Assembly (NCBI RefSeq): GCF_037975245.1
Contig: NC_092562.1
Coordinates: 17,805,521-17,869,520, forward strand
Source of the DNA: Apostichopus japonicus
Lineage: Eukaryota; Echinodermata; Holothuroidea; Aspidochirotida; Stichopodidae
DNA: 64,000 bases
Reading direction: 5' to 3'
Part shown: positions 27,790 to 37,599 of the stretch, piece by piece
Layout: each line of letters begins with the position of its first letter
How positions within the stretch are numbered: position 1 is the first letter of the stretch
Made by a program: the position numbers and the translations under genes
The notes under the pieces: generated by a model
The model's database searches: none
What the model was told of the DNA's origin: nothing
What the model saw: only the letters and a program-made list of their open reading frames with translations

Positions 27790-28283
27790 CTGAGCAAACA
27801 GCTTATCCACTAGAGAGCCTGTGTAGAAAAAACACGCACATAATACAGACAGGTTAATGAGCATGGTGAACACAAAGAGATAGATGTAAGGGGATTAGTA
27901 GACAAGGAATGGAGAGAAGAATGAAAGATAAAAACCAACAGGGGAAGAGGATAGGTAGGAGATAAACAGTGGAGGGACAAAGAGAGGATTAAGGGAAGGG
28001 GTTGGGAATAAACTGGAGAAGGACAATGACAGAAAAGTGTGGAGAAAAAAAGGGGTGGAAAAAGCTATGAGAAGAGGAGTAATGGGGGAGGGGGGCAAGG
28101 GGAGAAGAAGGGGGAATGAAGAAAAGTTAGTCATGTCCTTCCTGAATGTTGAGCCCATGAGGTTGAATGGTGCGAAGGCGTAGCATCCACAACCTCTCTC
28201 TGCTGATTCGCACTAGCTCAGGACGGCTACCTAAGGATTCAATCCCCTGGGCCTATAGAGACATGTCGTTAATGGTATGGTTG
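27790..28283 (-). pseudogene. Penelope-like / GIY-YIG endonuclease C-terminal remnant
   Basis: On the minus strand, 28283 down to 28127 reads INDMSL, a stop (TAG at 28253-28255), then a segment ending RERLWMLRLRTIQPHGLN and a TAA stop at 28127-28129. The DMS...RE.xW...LRT..P.GLN pattern is the familiar C-terminus of the GIY-YIG-type endonuclease of EN-bearing Penelope-like elements. On that strand there follow a pyrimidine tract (plus-strand purines, about 27891-28120) and the dispersed 'cactagagagcctgtgtag' block, probably the 3' UTR. Upstream the element is cut by a MITE. The in-frame stop and truncation show a dead copy. Confidence 0.65.
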
Positions 28284-28791
28284 CATAGCTCCCAACTCTT
28301 GAGAAGGCAAATGCTGGTCCATGCCACGAATTGCCATCCTGGGGGAGGGGTATATGGGGGGTGTCTCCCTCCCCTTTTTATTTTTTTTTGGAATCCTGGT
28401 GATGCCTACATGTAAACTGGTGGCACCTAGAAAGGCTTTTGTCACCCACAATTTTCTGAGAAATATGCATTTTTTTGTGTGTAATATCAATAAATTGAGT
28501 AGTACAGTAGGTGATAAATCATTCTTGCCCGTGGCATGAAAATGTTCGCTGCTTGCCCCAATGAAATGAAATATAGCCTAATTTGAGGTTCAAATGATTA
28601 TGTAAAGGAGGTTTTATACTCTATTATGCTAAATGCTAAAGAAATGATGGTTGCTAAGTCCAAATTTGATGCAATTTTTTTATGTATACTTGTCAATTAC
28701 AATGCAGGTTTTTGGGATGCTTGAGCGGGTCAGGCTTTGGGTGTTAGAATGCGGGTCCAACCCGCGAATTGTGGGTCAGTTGGGAGCTCTG
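28284..28791. mobile_element. MITE with CAKAGCTCCCAACT ends
   Basis: Imperfect 14-bp terminal inverted repeat (CATAGCTCCCAACT and the complement of AGTTGGGAGCTCTG). TGGTTG lies immediately outside both ends (28278-28283 and 28792-28797), a likely target duplication. About 508 bp, no transposase, inserted into or beside the Penelope-like remnant. Confidence 0.65.
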
Positions 28792-28832
28792 TGGTTGGGA
28801 AGGTTAAAGTGTTCTCCAAAAAAACCTAAAAG

Positions 28833-28997
28833 ATGAAAGACCTTCGGCACAGGGGTAAACTGGACTCCTCCAGCTGCCTTTACTACATTTTACTGCATTA
28901 CTACAAACATATGGTGGCTTCCACGCCAACTCTCGACCAGAGTATGCTGTATTGGCCCCAAATAAACCAGATATTCAAATATGGTTACCTTCGGTCA
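28833..28997 (+). other. Short open frame, unrecognised
   Basis: ATG-initiated frame of 54 codons (MKDLRHRGKLDSSS...YLRSKF) directly after the MITE. No splice sites or ribosomal context support it. The minus strand nearby also has a coding-like stretch ending at a donor (TTGACCGAAG|gtaacc). Probably chance. Confidence 0.12.
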
Positions 28998-31355
28998 AAG
29001 TTTTGAAACTGGTTTTATTACCACCTTCCAGGAAATTTACCTCACTGGGACATTCAGGCATCTTTTGCTTTCAATTAGAATGCCTTAGAACAATTTGGAA
29101 GTAAATACCTCTAGGAACATATAAAAATATTCTAGCAATTATAGCATGCTAAATTGGGGACAATACTACATAGCCCACCTTGAAAATATCCTGTAGCCTA
29201 CTCTGGATAAACACTATCTAATATGGAAGAAATGCTTTGGTTAAAGTATGAATATGGTCACTTGAACATTAAGAAATGCAAGTGAGATAGTGGTAAGTTT
29301 TCCCTGCTCATGGTTATTGTATATAGTTGAACTCAAATGTAAGAACTGTACAGATGCAATCAATGTGTTAAAAATAAAAACATGTTACAATACTGACTTA
29401 CCTAACTTTAGAATAAGCAATACAAACAATAGTAGGGCAGTGTTCCAAATACGGAATGCAAGGACATATACCCAAATAAGGCTACGAGACGCCATGCCTC
29501 CATTGTGATACAGTAAGTATAGCAGCTTCACATGCAAAAGAACTTTTGCCAAAACTTCAAAAGACCCTATAATGTCCCCTGCATTTCAAACATCTTCATC
29601 TGCCACTATCTCCATCTGCCACTGGGCCCGACTGGGGTTATCATGAGAGCACTGAATGAACTGTTTTATCACTACTAGCTGCAAGTTAGAGTACCTCTTC
29701 AACACTCTATGACATCACAAAATATGTTAATTGATCTCACACAATACAAAATAAAGACAAGTTATTCTGTACCAACAATAAATAACCCAAGATCAATGTC
29801 ACATTAGAACTACTGGTATGACTGAACAAGCTACAGTAATTAAAAAGATCAGATATTGCTATCATGGAAAGCCAAATAGTGTACAATCAAGTATGTAGTG
29901 AAACCAATATTTCAATCATTTACTTATTTAATATGACACAGTTGTAACTTTGATGACATCAATTATGTAGTTTACTTACACTATGAATGAACATGCAAAT
30001 CAATGCTAAATACTACAGAAAGGAGAAGGATACATAACGCACTGAATGCAACAATCAATGTTTGACACCATGGAGAAGATAAATTCTTATGATACATTGC
30101 ACTAGCTTAGTAACTTCATTTTACTGAGACACCATGTTTGTTGTTGTCTGTTATGGTACAGTTTGTTCAATTGTCTTGAAGCCTTGTGATATCTACATTC
30201 TGGATACTTGTTACTCCCATTGTCCACTCTTGTGTCCTTGATGTATGGTATTTAAATAAGCTGAGAAACTGCTTTGACATCAGCTATTTCAAAATTGTCC
30301 GTATCCATGTTAACAACGTTCACTATGCAAATCCATAGCTTTCACTGGAGAACAAGAAATATGACAATCATCTTACGTGAAGTAGAGAAGAACACATTTA
30401 TTAATGAAACAATCCAACACAAATACTTCCAGTTCCAACCCTTATATCTGCTTGAAAAACATCCATCATGCCATAACGCTATGCTGTGCTGTACTGTTCC
30501 TCTAAAGGATGTTCTGTACATCTGTAATGTGAAATGAAAATGGAAAAAAGACATATTTATGGCATTGTGTGAGGACAGAAGTGTCACAAAGATATACCTG
30601 TTCAAATGATTTTCCAAGATATGATTTATTTGATTTTAATTGCAAAAGAGACATTCAGGCTCATAGCCAAGGTAACTGGGTTGGAGCCAGCATAAATGTT
30701 ATGTTTGTTTATTCACTGAGATTGTAACTTGCACTCATTGTAATAACTAAAAATTATTGTTCAAATCTGGGTGAAAGTAGACCCCTTAATGATGCCCCTA
30801 ACACGTTAAACTAGAAATATAGCTCACACTCAAAATTTGCCAAAAATGTCAATGTCTTTGCTGATATGAAACTATATGCACATGACAACCTGATCAGATG
30901 ACAACTACAGTATAGGCAGTTAAGAGTAACTATCTTTAAGCAGTGCAAGTACTGTACTGTATGTACGAATGATGCCACATCATCATGAAACATTAAAAGA
31001 AAACATAAAGAGAAAAGAATAAATGTGCAATTTTTGAACACAAAGTGCTTCAGGTAAATGTCTTTTTTTTTCAGAGATAAGGAAAAATACTACAGGTACA
31101 GTTATCATTAACTTGTGGGGTTTGAACATTTTTGGGTCCCGCACATTTACAGACCTCCAGTGGCTGTATTAGCACCATATTTAGCACTACATGTCTATGT
31201 CATTAATATAACATAATACAATAAATGAATAAATGTGTCCAATGTCCTAAATCTGGTTAGTCATATACAGTCCTACAGTAGTAGACTGCAGACCTAGTTA
31301 AAATGTAGACTAATTTACAGCATGGAATGGTTACAGTATGTAATAAAAAAATTAC
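28998..31355. other. AT-rich region with one weak minus-strand exon candidate
   Basis: The only exon-like signal is 30377-30521 on the minus strand, listed separately. TACAGTA words are frequent. Nothing else recognised. Confidence 0.35.
30377..30521 (-). CDS. Gene M exon 3 (weak candidate)
   Basis: On the minus strand an excellent acceptor (tttccattttcatttcacattacag) is followed by 145 nt open in phase 0, the phase left by gene M exon 2, to a consensus donor CTTCAC|gtaaga. The sequence (MYRTSFRGTVQHSIALWHDG...) is less convincing as protein, and an AATAAA lies inside, so it may instead be a terminal exon or untranslated. Confidence 0.28.
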
Positions 31356-31504
31356 CAGTCTCCACTGGGGTATAGCTGCTGGAGTGCATTGCTGCATCAG
31401 CCTCTGTTGGGCATGGCCTTTCACTGAGGAACTGGTGTTATCTTTTCTGGTGATCAGTTTGGATACCAACCTCTCGAGTTTCTTAATTGGACACACACCT
31501 TCAA
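31356..31504 (-). CDS. Gene M exon 2
   Basis: Flanked by consensus splice sites on the minus strand; 149 nt, enters in phase 1, leaves in phase 0. It encodes basic, helical-looking sequence (KKLERLVSKLITRK) then SSSVKGHAQQRLMQQC. The best supported minus-strand exon in the window. Confidence 0.5.
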
Positions 31505-34500
31505 CTGAAAAAGTCAAATAATACCGGGATGTGCAAAGTAAATAATATATCAGTATGCATACTGTACGCAAAGCAGGGAAGTGCTCATGAATATTTGAGT
31601 TCCAGGCAGATTGGGCGGTAGTGTGATCCACACCCTGGGAGAGGGATTTCATGGGTGGGGTACCCCCCCCAAATGGACAAATTTTGCACATGAAGTATGC
31701 TTAGGTGGTGCTATATTCCTATTCTGTGCCATATATTCTCCCAGATTTTGGTTATGGTAAAACTTATTAAATTATCATTAAAAAGTGCTAGGCGAAAAAG
31801 GTTAAATACTGTTTGTGCGGGGCGGCATTCAGAACTGCTGGGCATACAGTACAGTAGCTGCCCAGTGTGAGCAAATCCCTGACATAGTGAATTATATAAC
31901 TTCCAACATAAATTACTGAATACCACATTTTGCCCTTCACTAAATAGTCAAAAATTCAAATCAATTTTGCAAACACAGAACAGTAATAACACTACTAGTT
32001 AATACAGAACTTTGCTATTGGCAACATAAATTCATCACATCTGCTTTATGATTTACAGTATGTAAAGTGTCAACTCTGCAAGTATTCAAGAATGGTCCAT
32101 TTACTAACATAGTGCAAACCTAAACTAGTGATGTGCAACAATTTCCATTATATTTCTATTTCTATGTTAGTAGTATACACCTGCAGTATTATAACTTATC
32201 TACTAATACCTTACATACACTAAATGTCATAACGTTTGATGTTACAATGGCAATGTTCCAGTAGGCTTGCTCATACACTAATATGTCACCAAATTTCATC
32301 ATGTTCAGGGATGCATAATTGCTTTCAAAAATATAGCTAGGCTTTGCTTATTTCCAAGACTAAAAATTACGGAATATTCTACAGGTGTGCCCTAAACAAT
32401 GAAGTGTTTAAAAGATATAAACTATAGAAACATGATATGGTATATAATGGGTGACCATTCTAGTTCTCTCACAAATCAGTAGTATCATTTTCATTTTGTA
32501 TAATTTTTAGAACTGCATGATCAGATTATGTGTAGAGCTATGAAGCCTATGATGTTGTTATATTTTGGCAAATGTCTTTAATTTCTATATCATGATCAAA
32601 TTATCAATTATTGTAAGACGGACTCAACTACCCCCAGCATGGTGCGTCATGTCCGATGAAGCGCATATTTGGTGCGTTATTACAACTACAATATGTGCTT
32701 CAGTGTCCGTCAATGTGCCATGCATGGTGTATCCTTTAAATTAAATGTGATAAATTTTGTCGAACATAAAATGGTGGCATTCACAATTATTGGTGACATT
32801 GATTTGCTTATGTTGTCCTTGATTTTATGATTAAACAACGATGATAGCAAACTATCATGTTATGAATGCATAAACATGTGAACAATATCTACTATCCTTC
32901 ACTAATTCAACAAAGGAGCCCGTAGAGCTAGTGTAGCTTCTTTCTGAGAAGGCTTTTGAGTTTTGAATTAATTTGGAAAACTTAGTAATATCAGTTATCA
33001 CTTTACACTACAGTTACAGGAAAAGCTGCTACCGTTTTTTTTAAGTTACTATACCAAGTTGGGAGTATTATAGGCAAACTCTAATTTGGGTGAAAGAGTT
33101 TAAATTACAAAGTGGCTATTCTTACGACTAGTCGTAACAAGAATTCCCTTTTACGCATGCACAGTTGCTTTAACGTGGCTATTTTTACGACTACTGTAGG
33201 AGTACTCTTTTTACGACTAGGAGTAACAATATTTTCCGGTTAAGGGTTGGGTTAGGGGTTAGGGTTAGGTTTACCCCTACTACATGCGCAGTTGCTTTAT
33301 TTACTTTACTGCGCATGAATTCGCCGATGTCGTAAGAATAGTTTATAAATAATTGTTACGACTAGTGGTAAGAATAGCCACTGCCTTTAAATTAATGCGT
33401 ACATTTTTTCTTTGCAAGTGGAGAATCATCCACAGCTAAAGTGTTTAAGCGGATTGACAAACAAGTGAGGCAAAGTAAATATCCTAGCCTATGCATATTA
33501 GACTTAAAAAAGTAAAAGAACCCAATGCCTTAGTAACTTAATTCATCTTGGAGTTGCTCAGCAGATTCGAGGTTATTTCACCAGTTAAGAACCCATTCTC
33601 AGACAAAAAAAAGACAAAACTGAAATGGCTACACAAATTAGGAGTCTGTAACTGAGAATGACCATGCATGCAAATATGCAGTAAATTTTCAAGTTGTCAG
33701 ACTAATTTATTTGTTGCTAGGAACTCTATAATTGTGCTGGTAAAGTAGAGTAGGAAATGAAAACAGTTACTTTATTGCGTATAGGCCCGTCCCTCACTTC
33801 CCCATTGCATACTAGACTTACAGTTACAAAAGAAATATGCACATATCAAAAATGCTCTTGACAGGAATAACCATCAAATTGAGGCAGGCCCTCCATGGTG
33901 CATCATTTTATAAATCTGGGCCTGAAGCTAGGCTACAGTAGTCCTACTTTTGCTATTGCTCCGCTCATGAGAAGTTGCATTTCTTTCGAGTTTAATTTTC
34001 TTGTGGGGAGATCTCCCTACCAAATCCATATTACACTAATGTAGGCTTAGTCCTATTCATATTTGCAAAGCTACCGAATCATAAACCAAACACATGATAC
34101 CGCACACTTCCATACTGATCATGCTTAGTAGGCGCATATAGCCTAAGTAGAAAAGCATAAATAACACTTCATGAAATGTTCGGCCTAGGCTAGGCTACAG
34201 TTTGTACAGCAGCCTGCACTGCAGTAGCATGGACACTGCGGAGTTCGGACACCTAAGCCTTAAAACACACCAAAACTATTTCTCATGGTATAAATCACCT
34301 GAAACTATACTTGGTATGGTTGGGTCATTTTGGAGAGAAAATAACTGTAGCTTCGTAGTTTTTCGTGCAATTGGCTCTTGCTGTAGGTTGTCTTATCGTG
34401 AAATCGCGTATTTCTTAGGGGTGTCCGAACTTCGCAGTGTTCCAAACTTCGCAAAACTGACTATACTACTACTGTACTAGCCTATGTCTCTCGGTGTATT

Positions 34501-34792
34501 AGTTGCCTTAGTTTGTAGTACTCGTAGTAGTAGGCCTAGCTAGCATGATCTATTGAACAATATAACAATGAAGCCTACGGCAGACCAAACACTTCGGCCA
34601 GAAAACAGTATGCAGTAGCCTAAATAGTAAATATATAACGTTAGTCGTTAGCATAATTTGCTGCCTACCTTCTCGTATGATCTGCCATGCCAGTAAATGC
34701 TCCGCGAAGGTAGCATTGGTCATTTTGTCGATCCCCGATCTCTGTTTCAGTAGATCGTTTTTGGAGACCCAGTCCACGTACGTAGCACCAGC
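31356..34792 (-). CDS. Gene M: candidate minus-strand gene, 5' exons
   Basis: Two minus-strand exons join in phase: the first (34792 or ATG at 34723, down to 34669, donor GAAG|gtaggc) and the second (31504-31356, acceptor gactttttcag, donor ACTG|gtaatt). The joined product reads ...MTNATFAEHLLAWQIIREVE and continues GVCPIKKLERLVSKLITRKD, with no signal peptide, helical and basic, so probably intracellular. Codons stay open upstream of the ATG to a TGA at about 34793-34795, so the true start may be in an earlier exon. Further 3' exons may be at 30377-30521 and 22.5-23.0 kb. No family recognised. Confidence 0.45.
33108..33385. mobile_element. MITE, AGTGGCTATTCTTACGACTA ends
   Basis: Nearly perfect terminal inverted repeats of about 30 bp (33111-33140 and 33353-33382). 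A 9-bp direct repeat TTTAAATTA flanks it (33099-33107 and 33386-33394). The centre holds TACGACTA words in both orientations and a telomere-like stretch, GGGTTAGGGTTAGG, at about 33246-33270. No coding capacity. Confidence 0.8.
34669..34792 (-). CDS. Gene M exon 1
   Basis: Minus-strand frame from a stop at about 34795 to donor GAAG|gtaggc. First ATG at 34723 in the good context GACAAAATGA. The upstream part (YVDWVSKNDLLKQRSGIDK) also looks like protein, so an exon further 5' is possible. GC here is higher than around it. Confidence 0.42.
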
Positions 34793-35225
34793 TCAAGTAC
34801 ACTTTTCATTTCATGTCCGTTTTGTCGCTCACTGCTTTTGGCATTAGGACCCACAATAAAGCAACCTGTGCCTTCCACCTCAACAGCACGGCGACGCGGC
34901 CGCAATATACACGTTACGTGTATTATGCTACCACTGCATGAAACTGTGCTATACATTACGTATATTTACATACAGGGTTTACACTGTACACTGGCAGTAT
35001 ATTACAAATACCGTGTCACGTGATTAACGGTGAACCATCCAAACCTATGAAATTGGCCCGCCCTCTAAAAATTTCCTAGCTGAGAGTGTGCTTTTAACAT
35101 TTGGTGAACATTTGGTCAAGGACAAGGGGTATACACCATACCTGATTGTTTCACTGAAGTTCAGTGATTCGTTTGCTTTGAATTAGCTAAGGCAGCTAGC
35201 TGGGATCAGGATTAAGCTAGCCGAC
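34793..35225. promoter_or_regulatory. Possible divergent promoter region
   Basis: Lies between the minus-strand gene M start and the first plus-strand signals before gene B. It contains the window's few CpG clusters (GGCGACGCGGCCGC near 34890), an E-box CACGTGA at 35017-35023 and a CAAT-like word. No transcript evidence, so the call is by position and composition only. Confidence 0.25.
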
Positions 35226-35981
35226 ATGCATTTTTGGTTCCAGTTGCTGGTTAAGAGCTGGTGCTTGTACTGTATCTGGCCTAAATTGTTTGGGACCATC
35301 TGGGCGAAAACAATTCCAGGCCATTTTGGGCTGGGTGGGCCCCAGTCTCTTCCACCTCAGCATTTTGAGACACATTCTTTGGGCCCAAGTTTGTGGGGCC
35401 CATTTTTGGGCCCATTTGGGTGCAAACTATTATTGGGCTCATTTATTGGGGATGGGCCAAAATTTTTAAAAGCCAATAACTACGCAACCTTAAATCAGAT
35501 TGAATCCAAACTTAGAATATACAGTAGTTGTTGGTTAATAGTTGGTACATGTGGGCCTCAATATTATTTATTATATTGTGTGAGATCTTCAAGACTACAA
35601 ACACTTTAATATATTCCACTAAACAAGGAACAGTGTCTGTTGGGCTCTTGTTTTTCTTGCAACTTTTATTAAACACTGTAACATAGTTTTGTAACAAATT
35701 TAATTTTAGAGTTAAAAGAAAATATCTTGATACTACAGTACTATTGAAGTACAGTATGCATTGACAGCTTACCAAATCTGTAAGACTCACTAATGCCACA
35801 CTATACAGGTGTGAGTGTGTTTGAAGTGTGAATTTGAGGTAGTTTAGAACATCCTTTAGAATGTGATGGCCCAAATGGCCAGTGCTTTAATTTAGTGAGT
35901 TTAAATTTGATGGTTTCCTACTTTCCATGTGTGTTTAATCATATTTGTATTATCTTTCTTTTGTTTCTTTTTCTTCCACAG

Positions 35982-36005
35982 CTTTTGATGAGCGCCCTAC
36001 CACAG
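35982..36005 (+). CDS. Gene B microexon (24 nt)
   Basis: One of the best acceptors in the window (about 30 pyrimidine-rich bases ending cttccacag) and donor ACAG|gtaaga. In phase 1 it encodes FDERPTT. Confidence 0.6.
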
Positions 36006-37549
36006 GTAAGATCACCAGTGATAGACATGTTGGTATGTCCTATATAAGTTGGAAGGTACTGTACAGTGTGTGTATAAATTATAGATGGGTAAACTTAAAT
36101 TTGAACAGAGATTAATACTGTAGGACAAACACCCACAGCACAGTAATGTACAGTATAGTTAACATAGTAGAGTCTTTACAGTACAGTATAGTACTGTACT
36201 AATACAGTACAGTGTGTAGCATAGTACAGTACAGTGCAATGAAATACAATGCAGGGCAGTACTTACAGTATAGTATAGTACATTACAGTCTGTCTGTACA
36301 TGTTAAAGTATAGTACAGTCTGTAAGACAGTACAGTATAACTACAACAGTACTACTGTATGAAGTTTGTCAAGTATTAGTAGTTTGGTAAGTAAACAAAT
36401 TTAGTCACTGAGCTATAATTTACAAGGTCCAGAGTAGTGTTGTCAAAACATAGCATACATATGTACATGCAGTAAATGTGTGCTGATAGAAAAAGATGTA
36501 GAAAAGATGTATGCTTTAATATGAATTAGAATGCCTCTATAATGCTTCTATATAAGTACACTTTCTCTGCTTGCTTACATTTAAATTTGGTCACACGCTT
36601 TGCAAATTACACTTACAAACACTTTGTGCAATTTTATAATCTATTTTTTATTATTTTTCCAAACACCATCTGTTATTTATATCATGGTAGGTTACTGCAC
36701 ATACTGTTATAAACCACTTAATACGCAACGCCTTGGCTTTGAAGTGTTTAAGACAAGCATATATAAATTTAAAATTGAATCACTTGTGCTTTAAGTGTCA
36801 TTCCATTATGTAACTATGTTATGTAGTGTACAGTGTGAGCTGATCAGTCCCAACAAACTCTATAGCAAGGTAGAGAGTGTGATGAACAGCCTAATTCAAT
36901 TAGATATGGGATTAACATTTAGATTAACTAAAATATGCATGACTTGTACTAAACCATTGCCTGACTTTTCACCCTCATTGTCTACCTGCATGTATGTTCC
37001 AATGTCACCACACAATGGTAGAGGGTACCACATTTGAAAGCTCCACCAGTGATCCTTACTCTACTGCTGATGTTACCAGAAACTTCACCACCAGAGTTAC
37101 AACGCATGATCATGACGGTAACCTAATCTGTCATCTTACCATTTAGTCGATCGATCGATCAATCAATCGATCAATCTACCACTCATTGCTGTGTTGTTCT
37201 GCTGGTATTTCAAGCTGCTCTTTGTACCGACTTTGCCACAAAGGAGCTGAAGTAGCTGCTCCCAGATGGTCTGTATTTGCATTGTTTGGAGGATTGTTGG
37301 AAGTACAGTAGCTGAAAACATATGTAGTCTGCTACTTTTAATCCACAAAAATCACACATGAAGTAGATCAAATCTGGCAGAAATTGTGCAAAATTTTGAA
37401 ACGAAACAATTAAATTTTCAGTTCCTTATTTGTGCGACACAATGTCTTCTGTATCAGACCAAAATGGAAGTTAACTGCCAGTCCCACGTCGAGTAGCAGT
37501 CAAATGGTCCTAACCACTGATCGGTATCTAAAGTTGACTGAGGGGATTA

Positions 37550-37599
<50 letters not shown>

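Noticed and set aside
30274-30537. 87-codon plus frame
   Set aside because: No plus-strand splice signals; the minus strand has better splice sites here.
35226-35609. 127-codon plus frame starting MHFWFQLLVKSW
   Set aside because: The body is GGGCCC/TTTGGG-rich low-complexity sequence. Only its first 15 codons, which end at a possible phase-1 donor, are kept as a weak idea for a gene B signal-peptide exon.
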